Shown one piece after another: positions 28,401 through 33,867 of a DNA stretch of 42,112 bases. Made by a program: the position numbers and the translations under genes. The stretch lies in the IMG/VR virus record IMGVR_UViG_3300049783_000569, positions 1 to 42,112 of that record. One strand, 5' to 3'. Under the pieces are notes generated by a model that worked only from the letters and a program-made list of their open reading frames with translations, was not told where the DNA came from and ran no database searches. Positions within the stretch are counted from its first letter, which is position 1; each line of letters opens with the position of its first letter. Source of the stretch: a virus.

Positions 28401-28498
28401 GGCGTTCCAATGCCCGTGTTAGTGCTGGTATGTCACGCGCTGTTGACCTAACAGAGCGCACCAACGAGTATACTCGAATCCAAGATGGAGAGAAGTGA
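22448..28498 (+). CDS. Giant internal virion protein, 2016 residues
   Basis: The largest gene, about 14% of the window. The N-terminus (residues 1-75) is charged then proline-rich. A hydrophobic, glycine-rich segment lies near residues 455-500 (AAWLGVPAVFMGIMVE, then GPVVGMAGGAIRGG) and could insert in membranes. Residues about 550-960 are long charged helices and coiled coils. The C-terminal part includes PKYWTNMLIGDWGQ and then LLPFWRFWKLAMRQ, an aromatic motif seen in large virion proteins of other phages. By size and position it matches the largest ejection protein (T7 gp16 is about 1300 residues). I see no transglycosylase or polymerase motif, but cannot exclude one. Confidence 0.6.
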   Translation: MPIPNLAETTREQTALVEARIERDRKAREDAVARRDAQRATVAAAPPETVAPESPAAPEVPEYSEPVGTEQQAPSLGKKLVRAASLLTTSPYDPASGTLNYGLRSGLPGFLTELYEELTGNPSSKNPLYRPTIDTVARGVQDLYSARGEQVGIEEANDRVRYDAARTLGATEEEARNINYGTPRAQTEMMVAWGADLLERNNAAGRDPADTMWLTEGEGPESPWETLDLTQSPDGVYIDEGAYFRRHYSSQYDRLVRENPAMPDSARRAQAEASARETMMRFKAGTGLAIPFVIDDPEGHYAWVKSAPWMFRPFLAMATPSQQFVHQRSGTRRVFKHNGVLDWMGRISMTTLLSASVMAEADSVHGASESIGAATHRLARYSTGFLGQLGLHLLSPDEGVDSISVYDFANSDRVQKYLMDGGDAFDATIPVGLAVKRQLGNPEWGDRDDSWNEAAWLGVPAVFMGIMVEPDIFGPVVGMAGGAIRGGLKGLVATRMTKLATFMDNVPSRLGSAEDMATVTARLTDGGALEATPTVLARLAEEDGMARALERMAGDDGVPPTLESLVASEGLPGVLARLKAEKQRVGVKALLADLRATTALGPTASHIFEFDVLAKMNGNGGLAATVNDMIYASDVAKSAVMALDLELAAARGTAEAEGIALQRVYAEQFAALAEREALRLRVQAAEFTTIRIGGAASGVTEATVKAELATIDARLKELMSAPEIATIRRTADAADKQVAKYERQADRLQTNAARLPSMSSGQREAYRAIANAPQWAAPPPGTHKRVLNNLVRKGLIEMDDAGKVRPVALTPWRVSPQFTTAMDNLGIAQKQALRLRDTLEDTIRKALGASSQERARLMQQGAKLLEQARALDAVKQAKKLRAALNVRDRMIARMQKGKWAKADIRSAKATTKYAKMYTQVQANAGKIDMAALYKEAFARTSKEWGQSLRSFVKMMDEPLDTQPHRGLLKAAFKGRQDGKVGIDIAELNRLVSKTFDEGVLEEAASRAGQGGSNQMRYLFEVMDSATGGAIPFPGRAMEAPKAISWRTPKQIQLLQEGLEQVDIVRKQMKVGPAKQADLLMRTYLNDPGAPLNENLISRGLRQMTRWVYGSLDGFAVDKQRMGNFSEFIYQTYRGASDKAERARHEIGRLTDASVFREPGMLLANLDAWMTTTGAINIPNAARLPGVLESTLFNTSSSLAPWDRLVLYTLEMKRAKRKLGDNKALEALARAALPEGTSLPQDIKSDLLGIAYRALTETGGFQGAVGRTPEAFLARYKQMAATQIQRSTGGMDRALPSHPGTRAEVIDKGLRSLESLKFDFEYRNLRVMRIFAGAAAHASVMRQATKEVTAGLAGGLSVEEARALAKWVDGLTPGAHDLDAWHSVMQKLGITFFQREPEVVSGIQQMSKAARSLDALEILDRTAGLQGLKGAGELGPASRYGYIPTAMATALEGSVADLIKTLDARSSKESANGIVGDAFRTYIQLWKIGKVTGILIPRPKYWTNMLIGDWGQMMVERGIVAATRVSFQAVPALLPWGRHISDAAAEMSMKFKGKPVLGGLMNALINPHIGRIFSGKAGHLETAAGDFYTYDRARDFLVRDGVMDNIVSEELLRSWDEIGWDKLGILSKVGKKIGVDGSWQKALADHARLAQQRQRALLYLDVLQQGGTRAEATKAVRDALYDWKHGIGAWDSAAWAALLPFWRFWKLAMRQAMRGAIEPMTRPEATIRALDGQGAISQTIKQARIAQGIPYWSTMQDPDGDYDQTQEYFNIASLFTTNQGWASESAVVLSAWDKADRDQYYAATGREAQGSMTVLPPLTSIDTMGPLLTTAFWMAGGAVAAVHPDVSMPEDPAGVMLEILGVWKDLVGGPVPEMLELASQGPDGAGRTRSASQGAIAKWELVRGVTGVNLGLATANADGTGGTEMSTMLRAFDALVPAIGGELTDIFSSVSNNPQYEDEFMNHYFVAVKHLLGIREYPQDVETQVGRSNARVSAGMSRAVDLTERTNEYTRIQDGEK

Positions 28499-28911
28499 TG
28501 GCCGCCAGACCCGCGAATGCAGACAAGTGGAACGAACAAGAATCATGCCGCATGTACACGGAGGGTGCCATTGAGAAGTTCGACCTCTGTGCCACGGTGG
28601 GGCTCAATGGGGCTTCGGCCCTGGTAGCCCCAGCGGACAACCGAACAGTGCTGGCCTCTGAAGGACGCCTGCTCATCAGCGTCTACGCCCGGGGCGACTC
28701 GGGCCTGTCGCGCGGTGTCCCCTGGGCGCTCATCAAGGCCGCCGAAATCAAGGACCCTTCCTTGCTCGAGGCGAAGGTGGGCACTCGGTTGTACCTGGGT
28801 GAAGATGGTAAGCCCACCGTGACCAAGCCCACAGCCAAGAACCGGGCCAAGCGCGTTGTTGGCAAGGTCATTGAGGGCGGCATCATGCTCACACCCAATG
28901 AGGTGAACTGA
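28498..28911 (+). CDS. Small probable structural protein (decoration-like)
   Basis: A 137-residue protein. Residues after about 60 form a strand-rich module (RLLISVYARGD, VGTRLYLGEDGKPTV, AKRVVGKVIEGGIMLTPNE) similar in style to small capsid cement proteins, including the one at 12018. The ATG overlaps the previous stop (TGATG); a GTG one codon earlier is less likely. Its distance from the capsid gene makes decoration only a possibility; a tail or head accessory is equally open. Confidence 0.45.
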   Translation: MAARPANADKWNEQESCRMYTEGAIEKFDLCATVGLNGASALVAPADNRTVLASEGRLLISVYARGDSGLSRGVPWALIKAAEIKDPSLLEAKVGTRLYLGEDGKPTVTKPTAKNRAKRVVGKVIEGGIMLTPNEVN

Positions 28912-29333
28912 TGGGCAACCGGCAAAAGGTGGGTGTCAGCGCGGCTGCTGCACTCTCCCTGCTGACCACAGCCAACCTCATCATCCCTGTCGGGGCCAAC
29001 ACGGGCGTTGTCGCGTCCGCTGAAGCGCTGCCCGGTGGGTTCTTCGGCGGCTGGGTTCACCTGCCTCTGTCAGCCATCGCTGGTGGTGCTGCTACTGCCA
29101 CTGTCTACCTGGCAGCAGATGCAGCGGGTGACATTCCAATCACCACTGCCGAGACAGTAGCCATCACCATCGGGGCCACTACGTCCACATCCGGTGCTGT
29201 CAACATCAACTGGAATCTGCCGGTCATACGGACGAACCAGTGGGCAGGGGACAGCCTGTACATGGTTGTGAAACTCGACGCGGGCACGGCGACCTGCACG
29301 GTTGCGCAACTCTTCTGGACACTGCGAGGCTAG
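28911..29333 (+). CDS. Small beta-rich virion-region protein
   Basis: A 140-residue, Ala/Gly/Thr-rich protein with alternating hydrophobic strands (TATVYLAADAAGDI, VAITIGATTSTSGAVNI, SLYMVVKLDAGTATCTVAQLFW). The N-terminal VGVSAAAALSLLTTANLIIPV is hydrophobic but lacks a clear signal cleavage site. The start overlaps the previous stop (TGATG). The jelly-roll or Ig-like strand pattern suggests a capsid- or tail-surface protein. No family is recognised. Confidence 0.5.
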   Translation: MGNRQKVGVSAAAALSLLTTANLIIPVGANTGVVASAEALPGGFFGGWVHLPLSAIAGGAATATVYLAADAAGDIPITTAETVAITIGATTSTSGAVNINWNLPVIRTNQWAGDSLYMVVKLDAGTATCTVAQLFWTLRG

Positions 29334-29336
29334 GCC

Positions 29337-29594
29337 ATGGCAATCTTGAACAAGTATGTCGTATGCCCCGTACCGGCTGACGATGACCCAGTGTGGGCTT
29401 TGGTCGTGTCCGGGGACAACCTCACTTACTCACTAGATGGGGGGCGGGTTATCCTCAAGTGGCCGGGTTCTGAAATGCCCCCCGAGGCAGAGTGTGCCCG
29501 GCTGAACGGCACCTGCTACAACTCTACGGAAGTGCTGGTCGTTTTGGCCGGGGCTGATTGGAAGCCTGCTGAAGCAGTAGTTGGGGGTAAGTGA
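29337..29594 (+). CDS. Small unknown protein
   Basis: An 85-residue beta-rich protein (KYVVCPVPADDDPVWALVVSG, GGRVILKWPGSEM) with three cysteines but no metal-binding spacing. The stop overlaps the next start (TGATG), so it is probably co-translated with the LamG-like gene and may assist it. No family is recognised. Confidence 0.5.
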   Translation: MAILNKYVVCPVPADDDPVWALVVSGDNLTYSLDGGRVILKWPGSEMPPEAECARLNGTCYNSTEVLVVLAGADWKPAEAVVGGK

Positions 29595-30358
29595 TGTTTG
29601 AGCTCTTTGGGCTATTGACTGCAGGCCTAGCTGTCACGCCGATGGCTGTCCAGCTAGACGGCGTGGACGAGTCCATCACAATCGGCGCGCTGTTCGCTGG
29701 ACGAATCACCGGCAACAGGACCGACCCTTTTTCCTGGGGCATCAGCGCGCAGACGACGACAGGTAATGCGGCGCTTGTGGGGCTCGATGCGGGTGGCGCG
29801 GCCTTCGATGCGCCTGCGTACATGCAGACAGTTGGTGATGTCGGCTTTCGCAGCGCGGCTAAGCGCACATCGTCCCGCATCTATTTCGACAGCACCACAT
29901 CCGGCACCGTCTCATCCGGGGCCACCTTCCGGGGCGCAGCGGTATGGGATGGGGCAATGACCGAGCCCCGAGTGTTCGTTGACGCAGCGCAGAGCGCCGG
30001 TGGTCTCGCAGCCTGGTATGGGTCCAACACATCCACGGGCGCGGAAGTGCTGTCAATCGGCATTATGTCTGGGGCTTCCCGCTTTGCGGGATACGTGTGG
30101 GCTTTCTGGTGGTGTCCGGTCGCAATGTCGGACGCACAAGTGAGCGCACTGGATGCCTTGATTGCAGCTGGTACACTGGCATCCTATACAGCCGCCCGTG
30201 ATTACCTGCTCGCACTCTCGGCAGATTCAGTGTTCATCCCGGTACTGTCCACTGACAGTACCGACAGTGCAGCAGGCGGCTCACTTCAGGACATGTGCGG
30301 AAACTTCAATGGAACGCCAGTCAACACCGAAGCCGTGCGCCTCGTTGCCATCCCATAA
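29594..30358 (+). CDS. LamG/concanavalin-like candidate receptor-binding protein
   Basis: A 254-residue protein resembling a single LamG/concanavalin A-like beta-sandwich. Typical pieces are a starting strand AVQLDGVDESITIG, FSWGISAQTT, the W-D-G turn AAVWDGAMTEPRVFVD, and the closing strand-helix YVWAFWWCPVAMSDAQVSALDALIAAG. Phages use this fold in tail fibres and spikes to bind cell-surface sugars. A short hydrophobic start (FELFGLLTAGLAVTP) precedes it. It sits just before the lysis cassette. Carbohydrate binding is inferred from the fold; no calcium site was traced. A perfect 10-pair hairpin lies near its 3' end. Confidence 0.6.
   Translation: MFELFGLLTAGLAVTPMAVQLDGVDESITIGALFAGRITGNRTDPFSWGISAQTTTGNAALVGLDAGGAAFDAPAYMQTVGDVGFRSAAKRTSSRIYFDSTTSGTVSSGATFRGAAVWDGAMTEPRVFVDAAQSAGGLAAWYGSNTSTGAEVLSIGIMSGASRFAGYVWAFWWCPVAMSDAQVSALDALIAAGTLASYTAARDYLLALSADSVFIPVLSTDSTDSAAGGSLQDMCGNFNGTPVNTEAVRLVAIP
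30240..30263 (+). other. Perfect 10-pair hairpin near the 3' end of the LamG-like gene
   Basis: CGGTACTGTC (30240-30249) pairs fully with GACAGTACCG (30254-30263) around the loop CACT. No T-run follows. It could be an mRNA-stabilising or protein-binding structure before the downstream genes, or chance. Confidence 0.5.
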
Positions 30359-30372
30359 CGCCCGGAGCCTCC

Positions 30373-30732
30373 ATGAAACTGATACTGAACCTCCATGCTG
30401 AAGACCTCGATGACCAAGTCGAATCCCTAGTCGAAGCCGGGCTTGCCCGTGTTGAAGCCCAGGAACACGTCGCTGCATTCCTACAGAGTGCTGTTGAACA
30501 GGACCGGGCCAACGCGGACCTGCTGGACACGATGTTCAACTTCAACGCCCTTGGCTCTGTCGGCGCCATCATTGAGAAGCGCGACGACAAGTTGTTCCTG
30601 GCCATCCTGACCGGGCTTCGTAAGCTCCGTGAGTTGCTACGGAAAGACCCACAGCGCAAGGCGGCGCGTAAGGCCCGCAAGGCAAAACGAAAGAAGGCCC
30701 GCAAGGCCCGGAGGACAGCCCGCAATGACTGA
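30373..30732 (+). CDS. Small helical protein with strongly basic tail
   Basis: A 119-residue protein. The first 85 residues are helical and acidic (LHAEDLDDQVESLVEAG and onward); the last 30 form a lysine/arginine/alanine repeat (KARKAKRKKARKARR) likely to bind DNA, RNA or phosphates. I chose ATG 30373 because GGAG lies seven bases upstream; an earlier in-frame start would run back into the LamG gene. Its 3' end overlaps the next gene by eight bases. Function unknown. Confidence 0.55.
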   Translation: MKLILNLHAEDLDDQVESLVEAGLARVEAQEHVAAFLQSAVEQDRANADLLDTMFNFNALGSVGAIIEKRDDKLFLAILTGLRKLRELLRKDPQRKAARKARKAKRKKARKARRTARND

Positions 30733-30931
30733 ACCCATGTTGGAATGGTTCACCTTTGAACACCTACCAGCGCACTTGAAGGTGGTTTCCGCCCCCTTCT
30801 GTGAGCTCGCTGCGCACACTGCGGACAGCTTGCCCCGCACCCCAGAGCGGACAGTTGCGCTGCGTAAGTTGCTCGAGGCCAAAGATGCTGCAGTGCGCTG
30901 TGCCGTCAAGGCCCGCAAGGAGAACTCGTGA
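30725..30931 (+). CDS. Short protein resembling the Acb2/Tad1 anti-defence hairpin family
   Basis: A 68-residue, two-helix protein starting MTEPMLEWFTFEHLP. The segment PERTVALRKLLEAKDAAVR matches the second-helix pattern of small phage proteins in the Acb2/Tad1 hairpin group, some of which sequester cyclic nucleotide signals of CBASS and Thoeris immunity. The first helix (FTFEHLP followed by PFCELA) also fits the layout. Similar short proteins without tested function are widespread in phages, so anti-defence activity is a hypothesis. It overlaps the upstream gene by eight bases and the holin start by GTGA, so it is expressed with the lysis genes. Confidence 0.45.
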   Translation: MTEPMLEWFTFEHLPAHLKVVSAPFCELAAHTADSLPRTPERTVALRKLLEAKDAAVRCAVKARKENS

Positions 30932-31272
30932 ACCCAGAGCCCATCGTTGATTTCATTACCAGCCAGGCATTCCTGACACTCGTGTCACTTTTCTTCAGTT
31001 GGGCCTTGACCCAAGGTGTGAAGAAGTGGAAGCCCGGGCTCGACAAAGGGGCCATTCCCCCCATTGCAGGAACCCTAGCGACCATCGTTGCCTTGGCCCT
31101 GGTCGCCGCAATCAATGCCATCACACCCGCTGCCCTGCCCTTCTGGGCCACGGTCCAACTCGGGCTTTCAGCCGGCATGGGTGCTGTCATGGCACACTAC
31201 TCACCGAAGGCCCTTGGCAGCGGCACCAGTTATGTCATAGCATGGCTGCAATCTGCACACGGGCAGAAGTAG
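30928..31272 (+). CDS. Holin (three membrane segments)
   Basis: A 114-residue membrane protein with three hydrophobic helices at about residues 13-32 (AFLTLVSLFFSWALTQG), 43-65 (IPPIAGTLATIVALALVAAI) and 70-90 (LPFWATVQLGLSAGMGAVMA), joined by a basic loop (KKWKPGLDKG). Size, three segments and position directly before the amidase fit a class I-type holin that opens the inner membrane at the timed end of infection. It starts with GTG overlapping the previous stop (GTGA). The holin call is from topology and context. Confidence 0.7.
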   Translation: MNPEPIVDFITSQAFLTLVSLFFSWALTQGVKKWKPGLDKGAIPPIAGTLATIVALALVAAINAITPAALPFWATVQLGLSAGMGAVMAHYSPKALGSGTSYVIAWLQSAHGQK

Positions 31273-31301
31273 CCACTACCCCACCCACCTGTGAGCCCTC
31301 C

Positions 31302-31961
31302 ATGCCCAAAGTCTACCCTCACCTGATTGTAGATTACGGCCATGGGGGGCTTATTGATGGGGTGTACCAGACCCCGGGCAAACGGTTCGTGTTCACCTTC
31401 AGCACTAGTCCGGTGGTGTTCTTCGAGGGCGTGCAGAACAGAGTCATCGCAGCGGGCATTATCAATGACCAACTGTCCCTTGGGCGCAAGGTCTATGACT
31501 GCACAGCGGGCGTATGGCGCACACAGCCCGTGAAGTGGTGGGACCTCGAGCAAGAGGATGTTTCACTTAGCACCCGTGTCCGCCATGCCAACCAGCCAAG
31601 CACCCGCACGGGCTTGGGCATCTCCATCCATTCAAACGCAATGGGCATGGTGCATCAGGGCACCGGGACAGAAGCCACAGGCTGGGAACTCTTCACCAGC
31701 CCGGGTGAGACCCAGTCCGACCGGGCTGCGAGCCACATGGGGCGCCAGTTGCAGGCCCGGGGGGTTAAGGTCCGGGCCGACTACACCGATGGTGACATTG
31801 ATAAAGAAGCCCTCTTCGCCGTGGTCAAGCAGACCGATGGGGCTTTTGTCCTCGTTGAGCATGGGTTCCACTCCACCTGGGAAGAGGCCAGGCGAATGCT
31901 GAACCATCCCGAGAAGATTGTTGCTGACTACGTCCATGCACTCGAGGGCCTTATTAAATGA
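31302..31961 (+). CDS. Endolysin, N-acetylmuramoyl-L-alanine amidase (Amidase_3)
   Basis: A 219-residue zinc amidase that cuts the bond between muramic acid and the stem peptide in peptidoglycan. The Amidase_3 residues are visible: H14 in VDYGHGG, E42 in FFEGVQNR, H110 in SIHSNA as zinc ligands, and E186 in VLVEHGF as the catalytic glutamate. There is no signal peptide and no cell-wall-binding domain, so export depends on the holin. I use the ATG at 31302 because the longer frame back to 30999 overlaps the holin gene and encodes unrelated sequence. The stop overlaps the next start. Confidence 0.85.
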   Translation: MPKVYPHLIVDYGHGGLIDGVYQTPGKRFVFTFSTSPVVFFEGVQNRVIAAGIINDQLSLGRKVYDCTAGVWRTQPVKWWDLEQEDVSLSTRVRHANQPSTRTGLGISIHSNAMGMVHQGTGTEATGWELFTSPGETQSDRAASHMGRQLQARGVKVRADYTDGDIDKEALFAVVKQTDGAFVLVEHGFHSTWEEARRMLNHPEKIVADYVHALEGLIK

Positions 31962-32401
31962 GTGACGCAATACTGACCGGCATCAATCGGCTGCAAGGTG
32001 ACTTCGCTGACTTGAGAGTCGCACAGGCGAAAACTGACGAGCGTGCATCAGGGGCCTTAGAGTTCCGTTCAATGGCGATGGGAAAGTTCTCCACATATGA
32101 TGCAGACATCTCCGACCTCAAGGCCAGCGATGCCAGCCAGGCATCGAAGATAGATGCCATCCTGGCGAATACAGCTGCAATCAAGGACAGGGAAACCATG
32201 GTGACAGTCATCGCCAAGAATCCCAGAGTTGCCGCCGCGGCCTTCGTAGCCCTGCTGGTCTTCATCCTGTTCTTGAGCGGTGCCCTGCATTCCTTCTCCG
32301 GGGAAGCCCTGGGCAACAAGGTCGGCATCAATGCAGCAAAGGCAGTGGCCCCCATTGAGCCCCAGATAGAGTCAGATGGCTCACCTGCCCTAGAGCCCTA
32401 G
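31958..32401 (+). CDS. Coiled-coil protein with one membrane segment (lysis-associated)
   Basis: A 147-residue protein: a charged, heptad-like region at residues 1-85 (DADISDLKASDASQASKIDAI), one membrane helix around 92-112 (VAAAAFVALLVFILFLSGAL), and a short acidic/proline C-terminal tail. The layout recalls XhlA-type lysis accessory proteins, and the start overlaps the amidase stop (ATGA). It could be a second holin, a holin regulator or a spanin-like part; no lipobox is present. It is the last right-going gene and overlaps the convergent HTH gene by 12 bases. Confidence 0.5.
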   Translation: MSDAILTGINRLQGDFADLRVAQAKTDERASGALEFRSMAMGKFSTYDADISDLKASDASQASKIDAILANTAAIKDRETMVTVIAKNPRVAAAAFVALLVFILFLSGALHSFSGEALGNKVGINAAKAVAPIEPQIESDGSPALEP

Positions 32402-32578
32402 CGCGTCTTCGTAAGGCATCCGGTAGAACCTAACGAGCTCCAGTGCCCGCGTGACAACATCCCGTCTGACCTCTAGTCGGTGCGCCCATTCCTTCACTGT
32501 CAAGTCTGGCCCCAACACACACAAAACCCGGGCAACGTCTTCAAGACGTGCCCGGGCTGCGATTTGTTCAGCGGTCAA
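32390..32578 (-). CDS. Small helix-turn-helix DNA-binding protein
   Basis: A 62-residue protein. Residues 27-62 (LTVKEWAHRLEVRRDVVTRAL, then FYRMPYEDALGL) match a helix-turn-helix followed by the short EDAL-type ending common in small phage DNA-binding proteins. It starts with a TTG one base beyond the ATPase stop. A perfect 14-pair inverted repeat with a T-rich run on this strand lies within its first 20 codons, so full-length mRNA may need read-through. It is the last left-going gene. A regulatory role is inferred. Confidence 0.5.
   Translation of the reverse strand: MTAEQIAARARLEDVARVLCVLGPDLTVKEWAHRLEVRRDVVTRALELVRFYRMPYEDALGL
32527..32556 (-). terminator. Strong terminator-like hairpin inside the HTH gene
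   Basis: CCCGGGC plus ACGTCTT (32527-32533, 32535-32541, with one bulged A) pairs completely with AAGACGT plus GCCCGGG (32543-32556): 14 pairs around C32542. On the left-going strand TTTTGTGTG follows, as in a Rho-independent terminator. In the other direction the run (CTGCGATTTG) is weaker. It lies about 125 bases past the end of the right-going block, so it may terminate both converging transcripts. Confidence 0.65.
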
Positions 32579-32579
32579 G

Positions 32580-33785
32580 CTACCAGCCTTTCGACGCCAT
32601 CTTCAATGGCTTGAATCCGTCCATCGGGGCGCCACGGGGCTTCGTCACACACTGAATGAACGTCACACCCGGGCACTCGCGAAGTGCTGTGGCCAGGTAG
32701 TTCAGGTGGTCCTTGTCAATGGACTTGTCTGGCGTGATGATGAGGGGCAATGGCATGTTGGCCAGCTTAATCATAGACTCTGCAGCAACCCGACAGAACG
32801 CGGCGTGCATGATGACACGCTGGGCGCCTGACAAAGACGGGCGCTTCTCGGTACCATCAGTGCCAATCTCCGGGACCCCTGCGAGCTTGATGTACACGGG
32901 CTTCGGCGTGAACTTCGACAGTGCGTTCTCAATGGCTTCCAGCTTGCTCTTGACCTTCGCCAGAATGATGCCATCGGCCTTCTTGATGCGCGCCACTGCG
33001 CCCGCAATCACAGCCTTGGTCTCGGCTACCAGTTCTTCATACCGGGCAATGGTGGACCGTGGCACTGTCACACCTTCACCACCACGGGCCTCGAGCTTTT
33101 CATGCACAGAAGCGTGACGGGCCCCAATCACTTCTGGGTCGGCTGTCTGCCCACACACACCGCACTTCGGCATGTTGTTGGCCGCCTGGAAGTTCATCAG
33201 CGTGTCCATTGCCTGCAGGACAGCCGCCTTTTCCCCGATGGCAAGCCCGTTGAGCGTATCAAGCACGGGCTGGTATTCCTTCAACAGCTTCTCCGCGTCC
33301 TTCTTCACTTCGGTTGCAGCAGCAACTTCGATGAGGGGTGCCCGGTCGTGGCTGGCTAGGATGTAGGTGTACAGGAAGGTCACAAGAGTCTTCTGGTTGC
33401 CCTTGGTCGCGGCCTCCACTTCTGTCCACAGGTCAAGGAACTCAAACGCTGGGCCTTCAATGTGGCTCTTGCCATCACGGACGGCAACCTTCGTCACCGT
33501 GCCCGAAATCTCAACCCCAAGGTTGCAGGTGACCGACGATGCGTCCCGGTGCAGGGACCACTTGGTGTGCAGCGTAGACGTTGGGCTGCGGCCCGCTACG
33601 TCGGTCGCCTTGACACCAAGTGCGTCTTGCACGGCGTTGAGCAGCTTGGTCTTGCCAGAACCGTTGGGGCCCACAAGTAGGAATTGGCTGCCATTGAGGT
33701 TGGCCGTTATCTCTTCCGGCTGCGCATGGTTGTAGAGCAATTTCTTAAGGCGGACTGTGCGGTACTGGACTTCGGTGTCGGACAT
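32580..33785 (-). CDS. Compact Rad50/SMC-like ATPase with zinc hook
   Basis: A 401-residue ABC-type DNA-repair ATPase. Walker A is GPNGSGKT (39-46), the signature is SLSGAQ (317-322), and the Walker B region is LPLIITPDKSID (D353). Two short coiled-coil arms (about 155-205 and 222-290) flank a CGVC motif (C208, C211), the Rad50 zinc hook. This is far shorter than cellular Rad50/SbcC, whose arms are hundreds of residues. Such proteins bridge or load nucleases at DNA ends. No SbcD/Mre11 phosphoesterase gene is seen here; the Cas4-like nuclease at 38646-39683 might be its partner. AGGAG precedes the ATG. Domain call is strong; role is inferred. Confidence 0.75.
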   Translation of the reverse strand: MSDTEVQYRTVRLKKLLYNHAQPEEITANLNGSQFLLVGPNGSGKTKLLNAVQDALGVKATDVAGRSPTSTLHTKWSLHRDASSVTCNLGVEISGTVTKVAVRDGKSHIEGPAFEFLDLWTEVEAATKGNQKTLVTFLYTYILASHDRAPLIEVAAATEVKKDAEKLLKEYQPVLDTLNGLAIGEKAAVLQAMDTLMNFQAANNMPKCGVCGQTADPEVIGARHASVHEKLEARGGEGVTVPRSTIARYEELVAETKAVIAGAVARIKKADGIILAKVKSKLEAIENALSKFTPKPVYIKLAGVPEIGTDGTEKRPSLSGAQRVIMHAAFCRVAAESMIKLANMPLPLIITPDKSIDKDHLNYLATALRECPGVTFIQCVTKPRGAPMDGFKPLKMASKGW

Positions 33786-33867
33786 GATGTCTCCTGTTGG
33801 GTGAAAGCTATCTACTGTGCTGGGGTCAGTTCGTGTGTCTTGGCCTGTCGCACTGTGTCTGTGGCTG

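Noticed and set aside
30999-31301. N-terminal extension of the amidase frame
   Set aside because: It overlaps the holin gene in another frame and encodes Cys/His/Arg-rich sequence unrelated to amidases; the domain starts at MPKVYPHL (31302).
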